DNA of 49,520 nt from Apostichopus parvimensis (GCA_000934455.1 KN883802.1:170505-220024), one strand, 5' to 3'; positions 20,576 through 33,700 are shown, counted from the stretch's first letter. Program-made: numbers and translations. The notes: generated by a model from the letters alone, not told the origin.

Positions 20576-23164
20576 AATCAACAGTCGGAGACAAACAACC
20601 CCACCACCCCAACCGAACAATCACTATATGTTACGATACTGTTGATCCAAACCAAGTTTGTTTACTAGCTATTCGTCTTTATCTTAGGATAAAAGAAACT
20701 TCTCGAGTAAAATAAAAAACACAGCTGTGTCCTTTGTTTCTACTTTTCTTATGAAAAGATCAGACTTGAATCTATTATAGCAAACTGCAATATTGTGGAA
20801 AGTTGTAAAGTCTTTCTATTGGTGTTCATAGAGTGCACTGTTTAACTCATCCCCGTAAGAAAATTATTTGGTAGGCCTAGGACGCCTAGCTCCAACAAGC
20901 TCCTCTCAAATTAAATGAAAAAGTTATGTTTAATGCAAGATGATTTATTATCTCCGTAATACAATTAAATGTTCAATTAAAAGCTGTAAAATTACTTGAA
21001 GATACTGATTGGAACCAATAAATAGGAATAAATTATTTGGCCATTATATACTGATCGGCGAGTACTGGATGATTCATTTTTTAGAACTAATTTGGCTCTA
21101 TTAAAAAAAACACGGCTCAGAAGTGGTGGAGTATCTGATCCATGATTGGTTCTTAATTACCTATTACTATGAATGAGATTAATATCTCGGTTATGTTGGG
21201 AAAAGCAACGTTATGAATTGTTTCCAAAAACTAAAGAGTAATGATAAGATGCAACCAGGCATTATATACTTCGATATGACAAGTTACATACAGCGTATCC
21301 TATACACGCTCTGCATACATGGTTAGGCTATCGCTCAAACTTAATAAGTAACGAGTTACGATGATGTTCTTTGGAATACTTGACGTATGACGCTGCTCTT
21401 CCATCTAATGGCTAACGTTAGAATAAGTTCTCGTACACTTGCTCGGATTATAAACAAACTTCTCAGTAAGACTTACATTATGTACTGTAATCCATTTAAG
21501 TTACACACAAACGGCATCGCAGAACATAATCAAGAAACACATAGTACATACTTGTCGAGTGCTCAAAACTACACAATATACATGATTAATTCGACACATG
21601 CATCGCCTAAATAGTTATTACCATTACCTCATTAAATTTTAACTGATGTTCGACATAATCACGTCAACGGAATATGTAGTAGAATATATGTACATATACT
21701 GTTAAGCTCCGGCTCAATTAGTGCAGGGCTCCGTTATTAAATAAGTAGAATTAACAGCAGATAAAGAGAACTACAGAATATAGATAATTGTAGAATATAA
21801 GCTTTATTTATTCTGATATGATATTGTTGCTGGAGTGCAGATCCAGAATAGTGTATCTGAACTATACTCTCTGAAGTCTGGAATGCTAGTCTTTCTCATA
21901 CTAAACACCTACAGTATTTAAAGACCAACTATGGAGACAAATTTTTTTCTTGGGATTTTCCATTAATTTGGGAGTTTACATACCTATAATCAACATGTGT
22001 AAAAAATAATCTTCCAAAACCTACTATAACCCATCAAAAAACGACCACGAAAATGGAAATTTTGGGTAGTCACGTGACATGTACCTCTGGAATGTCTGAA
22101 AACAGAGATTGACCCAAAGGAGCCTCTGGTCACCGTGTGACGTCATTATTGGTATACCGCGAAAATCAAACGCTGAAATAGGCACTGTTTATACACAGAT
22201 AGCGAACAATTGTACTGTATTTGACTTCCAATTTCGAGCGTTAGAAAAGCTGCTAGCTTAAAACAGGAACACATATAGGTAAACAACTAGTTTTAAGACA
22301 ATTTTTAGCAGAAATTTTAGTAAAATGGGTTATTTTATTAGCAAAATTTCCACTCAAATGGAGGCATCGTTTATCATAGCGGAGCGTCAATAGGTAAGTA
22401 CAATACAATATACTGTAGAGCATGCAAGCAGCTTGCCGTTTGATCGCAAGATACTGCAAACTGAACAAGAATAGACCTAAAAGATGCCTCATGCGTGATA
22501 TGTGACGGGAAAAAGGCTTACGTTACTGTCAACGAATTACCAAAAAGACACTAAACATAATCGAACAACTACGAGAAGACGCTGACCCGAATCGACGAGG
22601 GTAGCATATACATGACTAAGCTTCAGCTGAACATAGTACTTACTCGTTTTAATATCCAAAAGTACAAACACAGAAATAGTATCCTTTCAATAAACCAAAT
22701 TTAGCAGTGAATATCCAAATCCACGTTTCTCGTTCAATCCTGGGCGAAATACTACCGTGACTGTGTAATTCCATAGAGTTAGGTCTAGTTGAAACAGGCC
22801 TTGACCAGTAACATCCCACAATCACAAGACAGACACTAACGAAATAAAACGTCCGATCGCTTCATAGTACCGTTTTTATTTAACTCCTTAGACCATGCAT
22901 ATGCCGGAATAAACATAACGGACAATATAACACACGTATCACGAACTCACGATAAGCATGGTCTTGAGTGCTGGCCACCCAGATGAATTCAAGTCCATGA
23001 GTTGTTTGTACCTCTCTTCAATGATCAATAATGACAAGTGCTGCTCACTCCATTTTATTTATTCTACATTTCAGCATAACACCGGTGCCGTGTAGTTAAA
23101 GGCTTCTAAAATTGGAATAACATTAATTTCTATGGCAATTCGTGTAAGCAATGCAAGATTTTCA
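20576..23164. other. Intergenic DNA; CACGTG and CRE motifs only
   Basis: No gene recognised. The GC-richer stretch at about 22060-22150 contains the palindromes CACGTG (22071-22076) and TGACGTCA (22138-22145) within 75 bp, which looks promoter-like but has no convincing first exon next to it. A minus-strand open frame at 22253-22492 lies where a third exon of the P2X7-like gene could be, but it does not match that family. Confidence 0.4.
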
Positions 23165-26100
23165 TCAACCATACTCGTGTAAACTTCTCTCTCTTGCACT
23201 TTCTCCATACTGGAGGCGGTAAGCAAAATATGCTGTCCTCAATCCCCACAGTTCAAGACAGACAGCATGAAATCCAGGATGTGTTGTGATGCATCCTGCA
23301 CCTTCTTCTTTCATAACATCTTTCACCTTATCGATTTCAGTGCAGCATCTGCATTCCCTCGCAGTTGTCATTAAGGCACAATGACCACAGGTACACCTTT
23401 ATGTGAAAGAAGATTGAAGGGCTCTGTAGTAAATCACAAGAAAGACCACTGTATATTGGGTAATAAATAACAAAATAAAATAGTGAACGACAATGCTGAG
23501 GCAGTCAGAAACTTCAACAGGGCCCTAGCTGTCTATCCTGTACTTCATGAACCACTGCAACAAAGCCCAAGTGCAACCCAACAAATTTCAGAACGTAAGA
23601 GATCTTTGATTTAAAAAAAAATCTCCTGTAACTGACAGAATGCACTGTTCAATATTACTGAAAGTTTTTACAGCCCAAGTCATCCTTGTTTATTTCTATA
23701 AGACACTACCCCAAGATTAGATAAACAGGAAGAACAGACCCTATGTATTCGCTTGGTCAGCTCATTGAAGCCACACTCTGATGACTAGGAGAAAATAAAA
23801 GAGTGGTCTGATTATGTGGTAGTACCATGGTCGACTGGAACCATGAGTTGATCATACAAAGTCTACGGTAATGGAATAAGCAGGCTCATATTGGCTTGAC
23901 CATAAACAAATACTCATCCCGATATCATTCCAACAACTTGTGCTTTTCTAGACATGCATTAAAAATCTGAAAATAACTTGTTGAGATGATCTGATGAATA
24001 ACAAAGTAATGTCCTTTCAAACTAAGGCACAGACTTTTTCTTAGAGCAGCAGTTATTGTACTGTACTGTAGTAGTGTGATGGATTCAAGCCTAGGTTCTG
24101 TTCACCCTGGTTGTTGCATACAGATACAGTTTCATTATCATGAGTAAATTTGATGGGCAAACAAACAAGGAAAACATAATAATTTCCTTCATTTATCTAT
24201 TTACCAATTTACCACAGAGTGAACAGACCTTTAAGTGACTGAATCACAGTACCCCCAAGCCACTGATGTAGGCCTTGGTCATAGAATATAATTCATATTG
24301 TTACTGACCTAAGCCAGCTAAATTCACGTTAGGCATAACTATGTTGGGCCTTGGCAGCCTCAGGCTTTCCTATTTCCTGTTTGATCAGTTCCACGACTAA
24401 GTGAACAGCCTTCGATTGAGTCCAACTTAGCCTAGGCTACAGGCCTACACACAGAAATCAATATGTAAAATAATGTTATGTAAATCACGGGTTGTAAAAA
24501 AGTACATAGAATTATGTAAATATTACACAACATTCTGTAAAAGTATCTATATGCATGCGATTGAGGATTACACAAACTGATTGTAAACATCTACTTAGTC
24601 ATTTTACATGATAGCAAGTAACTTTTACCAAAGCGTTAACCAAACGGAAGCAGAGTTTACATAATACAACACTACTTGTACCAGTTTGTCGACATTTATC
24701 GTTACTAAATGTACTATAGTAACCACGGCCATATGTACGTGCAAGCCACATACCGTTACGTACTCAGTGTGCGATTACGAGCTACAATGACATGGAAAAT
24801 GACGTTAGGAGACTGGGGCCTGGAAGAATTGATTGCAAAATTCGAAGGTATGTTTTGATATTATGTAAGTGAAGGTGACAAGAACAAGAAATGCTTTGAG
24901 ATCCACGACTAAGTTGGGTAGACGAATGCATTTGAATCGCTTACGTTACGTAGACCTAACGTTAAAGTAATACAATATATTAATATAATAGGCTAGCTGC
25001 TGTTTGTCATAGTCAACTCATAATTGTCAACGAATCCGTGTAGCCTACATACAAGTAAACATTAAACGGAATAGCGTACGGACGGAGGACTTTGGTCTAG
25101 GCCTTTATTGTAACCTAGTGCATTCTATTCCTATTGTACGTTAACCGTAACTTCGTTTACCCTGCGAGTCACTTTTTAAAGTAGTACTAGCCTAGGCCTA
25201 GTACTAGTACTAGGGTATACTTAGGCTATTTCAAGGCAATACATTTTAAATAACATCGGGCATGGGCCTATAGTTACGCCGGTACTATGTTTAATAAGGG
25301 ATAAACATATATTCATGTAATGCAATATATTATTACCACTAATTGCCATTTTAGCTTGTAAGTTGTAGCAAGTAGGCTGAAGCTGATGTGGATTGATGAT
25401 ACTTTTAGACCTAGGCCCAACTATAATTTAGCTATATTATGGAAGTGATCTAGCTGTTATAATTCATAGCAATCTACACAATTGCATACAGTGGGAGTGA
25501 GCATTGTTTTAAGCATTGTTAATATGATGCATTGGTTTTAAAAGTTGCCTACATTGTCTGATGAATGTTTAATGCAAGTTCCTGTTTTGACAAGGAATCA
25601 CTATAGGCCATCTGGCTTTCTAGTTTCAAACGTACTTGAAGAAGTTAGAATCACAACTGATTAAATTGTGGGCATTTTCTTTAGGAATGTCAATGTTTTG
25701 TGAGGGGTACATGTAAATAACTGCTTATGCTCCAAGGAGGTTTTAACACAACTTCATTATGATGGGATTATTTTTTTCTTTTCTTTGTTGTTACTTAGGA
25801 AGCATCAACTTGGAATTCTATTTTCAAAAGATTTCAGAAAGACCTCAGCCATACTTGGAGGAAGCAAAATACATCCCAAGCAGTCATTTGTGATCATCGA
25901 GAGACATTCCCTACCCCAGAGGACATTTATGAAGCCATTGATGTGTGCTTCAAATCATTCTACGTGTTTAATCTGAATTATACCAAATTGCAAGTCTTGG
26001 TGCCTGGGAATTTTTCCAAAAAGTTGTCTACCAGTTGCCTGGTGGTGTGAAGTGCAACCAGATTCGAGATTTCCATGCTTACCGTGCCAACAAAAAAAGA

Positions 26101-27227
26101 CAAAGTAACTGCAGTTTAGCAGTTGTCATAGACAGCACTCCACGTTTTCTCATCTCACGGATCAGAATGTATCTAAAGTTGTTGCTTATTTGGAATTGAC
26201 TTTAGGAAGAGTTGTTTCTTTGTGTTTAATTTGGAATACCAAAGGCATGAGCCAACAACAAAGACCAAGTAACTGCACTGTAGCAATTGAAATGTTGGCA
26301 CTTTTAAGTTGACTTAATTCCACAAGACAATACTTTTATAGCCTAAATTGTTCATTTTACATTTAATGGGATATAATATATTAATTGCTGAAAATCGCAC
26401 ATTCTGAATTATTTTGTGTTGTCATTGCTTTTTGCTCTCTCTTAATGTACCTTTCTGCTGTGGGCGATTCAAACATGCATCCATATATTGTTTACCTAAT
26501 TACTAGGTAATAATTAACCTAAAACCTATGTAAAATATTTACTGAACGGGTGCTATGTAAACTTCTCTGGCAAAATTTTACATAACAGTATTGTAATTGC
26601 GTTACATAATAAACATGTAAAACTTTACAAACCAGCAGTTAAGTAATTTTTACTCAAATTTTTGAGTGTTCTTATTTGACATGAAAATTGAGTAAAATTT
26701 TACTTAACCTGTGTAAAACGTTTTCTGAGTGTACGACAACTTTGTTAATCGCTTTCTACAACAAGTATGTAACAAAACTACTAAATAGGCATCGCGCTTA
26801 GGGCCGATATGATGAAGCAGTCGGGCGGGGTTCGATTACTAAGTATAATCTTATCAGAATGCAAACAATGATATTGACACTGTGATAAAGGACCCTGATT
26901 TTCCCAAATATTTGCTGATGAATGGGGGGAATGTTCGACTAACTCACGTATCCTTCATTATTAGAGTACGTACCAGTCCAAATTCCTTTGGCGATTACCT
27001 TCATCGCCGTGTACATCTCCTCCTCCAGCACGGCCCTCGCCGTCGGTCTCGTCACCGGAATCATCCGTTTCTGGTTCGTACATGTAAGGTTGGATATCTC
27101 CGCCGCCAGGTAAATATTGTGGATCGGCGATATTCTCACCATCATTTTCGCTACTTTCGTCAGTATCTGAGCTCTCTACTTCGGTATTGAGAAGTAATGT
27201 TTGTTTTCGGTATAAAGCAGGGAGCTG
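23165..27227 (-). CDS. P2X7-C-terminal-like zinc-binding protein gene (uncharacterised family), incomplete
   Basis: The first recognised exon runs from at most 27227 to 26974. It is acidic (EVESSDTDESSEND) and continues DIQPYMYEPETDDSGDE, ending NLDW at a TG|GTACGT donor. The next exon starts at 23396 (AAAG|GTG) and restores the frame as W-CTCGHCALMTTARECRCC, then CITTHPGFHAVCLELWGLR and TAYFAYRLQYG. The DWCTCGHC...ECRCC...HPGF...LRTAY pattern is the cysteine/histidine-rich domain shared with the P2X7 receptor C-terminus, common in fish and invertebrate genomes as expanded, possibly mobile gene copies. The usual C-terminal part (H-x-YR-x2-AYR...) is missing: the frame stops at 23165 shortly after HEYG. 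No start codon was found upstream of the acidic exon. The 3.6-kb intron holds a plus-strand SAMD3-like gene. Cytoplasmic or nuclear role unknown. Confidence 0.65.
24464..24660. repeat. GTAAA/TTTAC-rich repeat block, left of the SAMD3-like gene
   Basis: Repeated ATGTAAA, TTACAC and TTTACAT words alternate through about 200 bp. Similar blocks lie at 26540-26735 (right of the same gene), 30400-30560 and 32760-32960. This suggests one repeat family, probably the ends of non-autonomous elements. Confidence 0.45.
24787..26199 (+). pseudogene. SAMD3-like (sterile alpha motif) gene fragment with frameshift
   Basis: The first exon (24787-24847) encodes MTWKMTLGDWGLEELIAKFE and ends at a GTATGT donor in phase 1. 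The opening matches helix 1 of SAM domains (WGLEELIAKF). A later exon starts at 25799 after CTTAG and encodes TWNSIFKRFQKDLSHTWRK, then FPTPEDIYEAIDVCFKSFYV. This is the C-terminal segment of the SAMD3-like family, an uncharacterised family expanded in fish and invertebrates. Just after FNLNY the family-like frame continues only after a one-base shift, as YQIASLGAWEFFQKVVYQLP, ending at 26199. The two exons are not phase-compatible, so middle exons (rest of the SAM domain) are missing or unrecognised. Probably a decayed copy; nested in the intron of the minus-strand P2X7-like gene. Confidence 0.55.
26540..26735. repeat. GTAAA/TTTAC-rich block with inverted repeat, right of the SAMD3-like gene
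   Basis: Contains ATGTAAA/TTTACAT words like the block at 24464-24660, plus a foldback. AAGTAATTTTTACTCAA at about 26640 faces TTGAGTAAAATTTTACTT at about 26689, with a loop of about 30 nt. Likely a MITE-like element end. Confidence 0.45.
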
Positions 27228-27766
27228 CTACTCCAATAGTAGCAGATATCTGGTATTAACGTGAATTCCTCCGGTAAAATATACTGCGCAGAAGTGACAA
27301 CTTCATCGACGTTCTGCGTGCTACAATACCGTACGTCATCCAAAATGAATAAGCAAATTAGCTGGCATTCGATGGCCTGATATGAGCGGTTATATTTCAC
27401 CAATTTTGAATCTGAAGGATTTTTCTGTCGAAAACCATCGAAGTCGATTTGGGATAATTGTTACACGTTATAAAGAGTTCTAAATTTTCGTTTTTCGTTT
27501 CACATGTCCTTTAAAGCAATGAAAGTCGCTTGATAGTTTAGACGATATCCAGCATGAAGTTACTCGACATCAAGAATTGTAAAAAAAGATAGCCCTTTTA
27601 ATCTCATTTGCATACTATATAGTCAAGCAATTCTTGATTAAAATGTTTGGCAAACTGATACCAAAAAATTCCGTTTCATGTCTCGCTTGGCTGATTGATA
27701 TCGTGTTGATCCATTTCAAATTAAAACTTTGTTTCAAATCAACTATTTAGTCATGCTGATACTCAC
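27228..27766. other. Unresolved stretch between the P2X7-like exon and the kinase-like exon
   Basis: The minus strand has an open frame at 27176-27403 (KYNRSYQAIECQLICLFILD...) that overlaps the P2X7-like exon in another frame and has no recognised homology. The next kinase exon of the minus-strand receptor would be expected here, but I could not find a phase-compatible one. Confidence 0.35.
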
Positions 27767-30700
27767 CCCGTAGGCTTTTGGCAAAACAAGTATGTTCTTT
27801 CATGTCTTTGGTTCGAAAGTTACCTTGACGATATTCAAACATAGAGCCAACATTAACGCACGTTTCTGAGTAAATATGAAATTTGTAGTTTGCCATGATG
27901 CTTAGTCGCTTTCGAACAAGAGTTGGTGATGCGTAAGAGGTAACGTCAAGGTCAACTGTGACAGAACCTAGTAAAAGATAGATATCATTTAGTTCATGTT
28001 GTAGATAACTGCAATTTCGATTTCCCTTTGATTTTGAACAAATTACAATTTTTCCCCAAGTGCCTCTNNNNNNNNNNNNNNNNNNNNNNNNNNNNNNNNN
28101 NNNNNNNNNNNNNNNNNNNNNNNNNNNNNNNNNNNNNNNNNNNNNNNNNNNNNNNNNNNNNNNNNNNNNNNNNNNNNNNNNNNNNNNNNNNNNNNNNNNN
28201 NNNNNNNNNNNNNNNNNNNNNNNNNNNNNNNNNNNNNNNNNNNNNNNNNNNNNNNNNNNNNNNNNNTGCTACCCTGGGTTTCACGCACGCATAGAGCGAC
28301 GATCTTCAGGCAATTGGATGATCAAAACAGACTATAGTACTTCTTTTTCAAACGTTTACGGTTCGATAGCTTGGAGTTCCCATGGCGACACAACGAAATA
28401 AGCTCGGATCTCCTATTGATCGTGTCACCTCTTGTGCGTAGGATTTCCAGTTTTTCTTCTATACAAAGGTTGCAATTACCCGATTCCCGCTGATAAGTGT
28501 CGGATTGCCTAATTATGTTCCACCTAACCGAGTAATCTACCTTTTGTCTCTTCAATCCCCATATGTGTTTAGACAACTCAGACTCTTTCTCGTATTTACT
28601 ATTTCTGAAAGACTTAGTGTGGTTATTATATCTAGATTTTAAATCCCCCCGGTAAGCCCAACATATGACCTGGTGGTGCCATCGTCACCGGAAGTAACTG
28701 TGGCCTTATACACCACGGCACTGACAAGGCACTCACCCTGTAGGGGGCAAGAGGCTCTATCTCTGCAGTTGCAGGTTCTTGTGGGGGTTTCTTGGTTGAA
28801 TTTTTTCATTACTTTAGCATTATGGGATTTTATGATTGAATTCATATTTTTCATGCAACTGTAACTCACTTTTAAAGTGTTCCTGTTGAATATTTTCCTC
28901 AGCTTTGTCCCGAGAGGGAAGTGCTTGTCGACCAGTTTGAGAAACTGGGCCCCAACGTTAGTTTTGACATTTTTACTGTAAGAGGAAAAAAAGGAACCGG
29001 AGCAGGAAGACAACATGGTTCAACCCACCTTACAGTAAAAATGTCAAAACTAACTAACTAGTCGACATCATATATCATTATATATTGTATTATTATACAA
29101 ACCATCAAGGCAGTTTATTGCAAACGAAAGAAGAATCTAATAATTTTGTCTGTGTTTAATACAAGAAGTAACGTTGGAACTCCTTATTTATTAACATATT
29201 AAAAACGATCTTCATGTATGTGTTCAGTTACACCATGTTTGTTCATTAATATTGCTCATAGTGCAAAGGAGATGCTACAGTTCAGTAAGGACGATTTTGT
29301 CATGTGCATGTAAAATCTGGAATCTGCATAATTAATTTGTTTCGCTTTTCACCTGCCGTATTTCAGACGTATAGTGAGCCTCATCAAAGAGTACAATACC
29401 TGAACACCTAATTGTAACCCAAAATTATAGTGGTGGCATATACAGGTACACAAGCTCTTCTACTATCATAATTAATCAACGAAAATCATTGTCATTATCC
29501 ATTCCGTAAGTCCTGACCTCTTTGCAGTATGTCTAAGTTTATATGTTGTTCATTTGAACTAGCTTATCCTCAATCATCCTAGCGTCCTTCAAGTTTACTT
29601 TCCTCGTTACCAACTATCCATATTCTCTTTCATGGTATTAGAAAAGGTTTTAAGTTTTATAGGTTAGTACTCAAATTTCCATAACTGATATATAACTTTA
29701 ATGACAGGACGAAGAAAAGTGAGGAGGATAACTTCGATGGGTAAGAACAGTTTGATAGATTTGCAAAGATAAGAAAGCAGTTTAAATACGTATGTCTATT
29801 GTCTATTGAATAACTCAATGAATAATTATGTTACTACGCGCTGGTGATATATAAAAGCAGTTAATAAAAACCATACCTTTCAGTTTCTTTCTTTGTGCTA
29901 CCTGTAAAATTTAAACGAAGCAGACAGAATTAAGAATAGTGTTAATCATTTCGTAGAGATCACATCGTCCGGCGTCATATTTTCTATTTACAGTTAAGTG
30001 ACATTGTTTATTTTTTATCAAATTGTGGATGGACAGCATTCACATCTAACTTTACAGGGTGATAAGAACATAGACTAGCTGCATGATCTGTTCTCTACAA
30101 TACTTACGGTGTCTTCGAATTATACAGCACAATTCGGTTAAGATCGCAGTAAAGAATATTGTTCCACTGAAGATGAGTTTTAATAACATCATCTTATCTG
30201 ATGGCAAATTAGATAAAGGATGATTTTTTGTGTTAATCTGTGATTATGGTTCAACTTATCAACCCTATGTGAGTTGGAATCAACAACATCTTACACTGTT
30301 ACAAAAGTATGTTAAAAAAACATAATTTTTCTGGCAGCAGAGTTTCCAGCAAATGACCGTCATTTCAAACTGCAGATATTCAAGGTAAAATATACAGTCT
30401 AAAATGTTATAGATAGTTTGTTCTTGCATTATAAGTATTTGCTTACGACCGTCATTTTACAGTACATTCTGTGTAAAATAAATAGTATAAAAACGTTATT
30501 TATTCAGTATTTTCCTTGCAATAAATGGGTCTTTGTCTGTAAAATTGCTTTATTTTGACGGTTACTGAACACAATATATTCTGAGTAGATATACAGTCTA
30601 TACATTTAAATTAAACAGTTTTTTTTATGGTCATTGTGGTTTCTTATGGACGTATGTTCGCTGTTATTATATTGTATGTTAAATAGAAAAAAGATAAACA

Positions 30701-33700
30701 ATGTCAAGGAGGGTTTAAGTCATCTTTTGTCACATAGCAGATAAAAGGGGTTTAATTTCAAGTTTCTATTATAATCACAAGAAAGTCTTTCACATAAATG
30801 TATCTTAAGTCACCCTATTAATTACAAATTTGACATGCTACATAATTTTTACGCAGCTGCAAATGTAGTGCCCGCATACCCAAACGTGTCAATTACAGTT
30901 GTTATCACTCCTGCTTGTCTGATAGAATTATTAATAATCAGTGAGATTATAAAAGACAACAAGACATAATATTGTTCCCTGAAACTTTTATTAAACAACT
31001 TCAAAACTTGTTCAAACATTCTTTTAATGCCAAAAGCTTAATTCATACATACGATTAAACGTCATAAGGCAGGCGCTGATTTAGGGATTTGGAGATTTGC
31101 TGGGTGCCCCGGCCACCCTTTTGAATAAAACGCTTTGTTTTACGGAACATACTTTCATTGTTTTGAAATTTATTGCTAATTCCGTATGTGACCATATTTG
31201 TCTCTTGGGCCACATCAGGAAATCCTGGGTCAGAAGCTGAAAGTTTCCACAATTAACTGATGATAAAACTCTAGCTTTAACACTTTCTATTGCTCTACAA
31301 CAAGAGTGTTTTCTCTCTAAGTTAAATATGCACTTGATGTATATTAAGTTCACTCAAGTTTGGCGCGAAGCGTACAAGAAAATTTTGGCCTAAAATGCCT
31401 CCCAGATCGCTGGAAATGGCACTTCCCAGGCCTTGTAAGTTGCATCTTAGCATTTTCTCTTTTGAAATTACTAGCGATATCATAAAAACATTAAAAAAAA
31501 TATATATATATATGCTCAAGGGGGGGGGGGGGCTGCCCCCTTCGCCCCCCCCTTGGCTACGCGCCTGCACATTGCCACGGAGAGTTAATGTCTAAGACAT
31601 AGAAAAAATTGAAGCAAACATCAAGAGCCTTTAATAAGGTCTGCTGCTAAAAAACATGCAAATCCGCCACAACAAAACTTTGATGGGCAGCATCCCGATC
31701 ACCCATTATTAAGACAAAAAGCTGGCGGTTCTCAACTTCCTCCAAGTATTTCGGCAAAGTGGTACCGACCTTCAACAATCAGATAAACAAAGTGGCTAAG
31801 CATAACACCGTTTCCTAAAACCTTTCCAACCTTTTGCAAACAAATGCAACAGAACTTGTGTATCAAAGTACTTGTGTACAGAACTTGTACAAAGTACAGA
31901 ACTTGTGTATCAAAGCTCATCGCCATGCATTGCAAACCTTGACCTATCCATGTAAGTTCGCCTAGATATAGCCTATGTTACATGCTAACAGGAATTACAC
32001 CGAGGACAGAGCCTACATAAACAAAAATAGATTTATGTTATAGTCCTTACAAATAGGCCTAGCTTAACTTGGTAGCAGTTGTGCCTAACGCTGGTCTAGG
32101 CGTAACCGTTAGTATTAGCAGGCTTAACCTAATGTCAGGCTAAGCGTAAACACAAATTGACAAGGGTCGCAAGCGTGATAGTCTAGGCTAAATGTCTGTC
32201 GTAAATTCTGTTAATTTTTCTTTGACAAACGCATACATTCTTTCAGGCCTGATGTGACATTTTTCGACACTGCGCTTCTAATGATAAAGCCGGCAAATTA
32301 AACATGTCGATTACGTCACTGAATTCAATCAGGAAGTAGTTACAAGTTAGCAAGGGATATATGTTCACACCTGGCGGCCCCGATGCGTTCTGGCTACTAG
32401 AGTTAAACCCCAATAGTGTCAATTTGAGGTAACCAGGATAATTTCACCAGGGAGTTTTAAGAGTGTTATACACATCCGCTTGACAAGGGTCCTTGATGAG
32501 CCTCACGATGGGGTGGGGGTGGGGAATGTTGCTGAAATTTAACACTGAGGCAGAGAACAACTCTTTCTATTCTTTATCATACGGTAATGTTCCTGCACGA
32601 TGGTTTTTCATACGGTAATGTTCCTGCACGATGGAGTTTGTTGTATACCATTGCACATTGGTACCGTGTTTCATACTTCAGGTAAATTTCCGTAAAACAT
32701 TCTTCAAATTTCAATTTACATGCATTAGATTGCAAAAAAATAAACTCATTGTCTAAAGTACATGACATATGTAAAACTTCTGTAAAAATCGCAGAATTTT
32801 ACATGTAAATATAAAAAACTGACAAACGATAAACCACTTACTGTACATAAAACGTCTGTTAAAATATCAGAAGTTTAAATGTAATATTAAAAACCGACCT
32901 TCTGGTAAATTCGTCAGGAATTTACAGTAAATTTACATTTTTCTTAAACAGTGTACATGAACTTATGATAGTATTATTATTATTGACAAAAAAATTGCTG
33001 AAAAAAATCGAACTCCTATTCCAATGCAACAAAAGGGAAGTTCACGTACTACACAGACATTGACCATCTTCCAGTTTGGTCCGTCACGTTCGTAGATACG
33101 TTAATTTTGTAGAAGTGTAAACTTATACTAGTTCGGTATGTTACAGTAGTAGTTCCTGCAACACGCCAGTATGTCATTTCATTCCTATCAGCCTAAAACC
33201 ATTCTTGATGTTGTTTACATGTGTCATGTAAGGTCGGGCTCACCTTCGATGAAACGAACGCTGTGGTTTTATTCAGCTGTTGTACATTTCACGAGCAAAA
33301 TGTACAAAGTCGTAAATAAAAACAAGTAAGTGTTGCCCTTGCTTAAATTGTTAATGGTAACATACCAAGTAATTATATAGCCGAAGGAAACAGCTAGGGT
33401 AAAGAAGACATTCATTGGCAGTTTTACCATTGATATTTGCGAAAGAATGTGCTCTAAGCAAACTGGTTTGTCATTTTAAGGACCATTGTGTTCCATTTTG
33501 ATGGGAGAATCAAATTGCCACAATCGATATTTATGAGTATCAGAAATCTTACGTTATTTGAAAGTCATTGACAAGAGTTACATAAATTAAGTTATTTGGC
33601 AGTGTAAAGTAAGAGGAGACCGCTTTTTTCGCTGAAAACGAACTCACCTGCGATCCATAAGGGGGTCTGGGTATTAACTTCTGTCATAAAATTTGATTTT

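Noticed and set aside
22253..22492. Minus-strand open frame that could be a third exon of the P2X7-like gene
   Set aside because: None of its three frames matches the conserved C-terminal motif of that family, and the phase at 23165 cannot be assigned.
26815..26850. tRNA-like GGTTCGATTAC word
   Set aside because: No acceptor-stem, D-arm or anticodon pairing can be built around it.
28028..28294. Long open frames across the N run
   Set aside because: They consist of unknown bases; the gap cannot be translated.
29372..29417. Plus-strand exon-like frame TYSEPHQRVQYLNT after TATTTCAG, resembling an ITIM tail
   Set aside because: It is the antisense of the phase-consistent minus-strand tail exon at 29353-29407, VQYLNT does not satisfy the ITIM consensus, and no TM exon precedes it on the plus strand.
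29708..29741. Plus-strand exon-like TKKSEEDNFDG between AATGACAG and GTAAGA
   Set aside because: Isolated; no compatible neighbouring plus-strand exons, and it falls in an intron of the minus-strand receptor.
31497..31552. (TA)n plus G12/C8 runs as a regulatory G-quadruplex
   Set aside because: It fits better as the low-complexity end of a hAT-like element; no gene start is adjacent.
32577..32634. CRISPR-like repeat pair
   Set aside because: Only two repeats with a 4-nt spacer in a eukaryotic intron; not an array.
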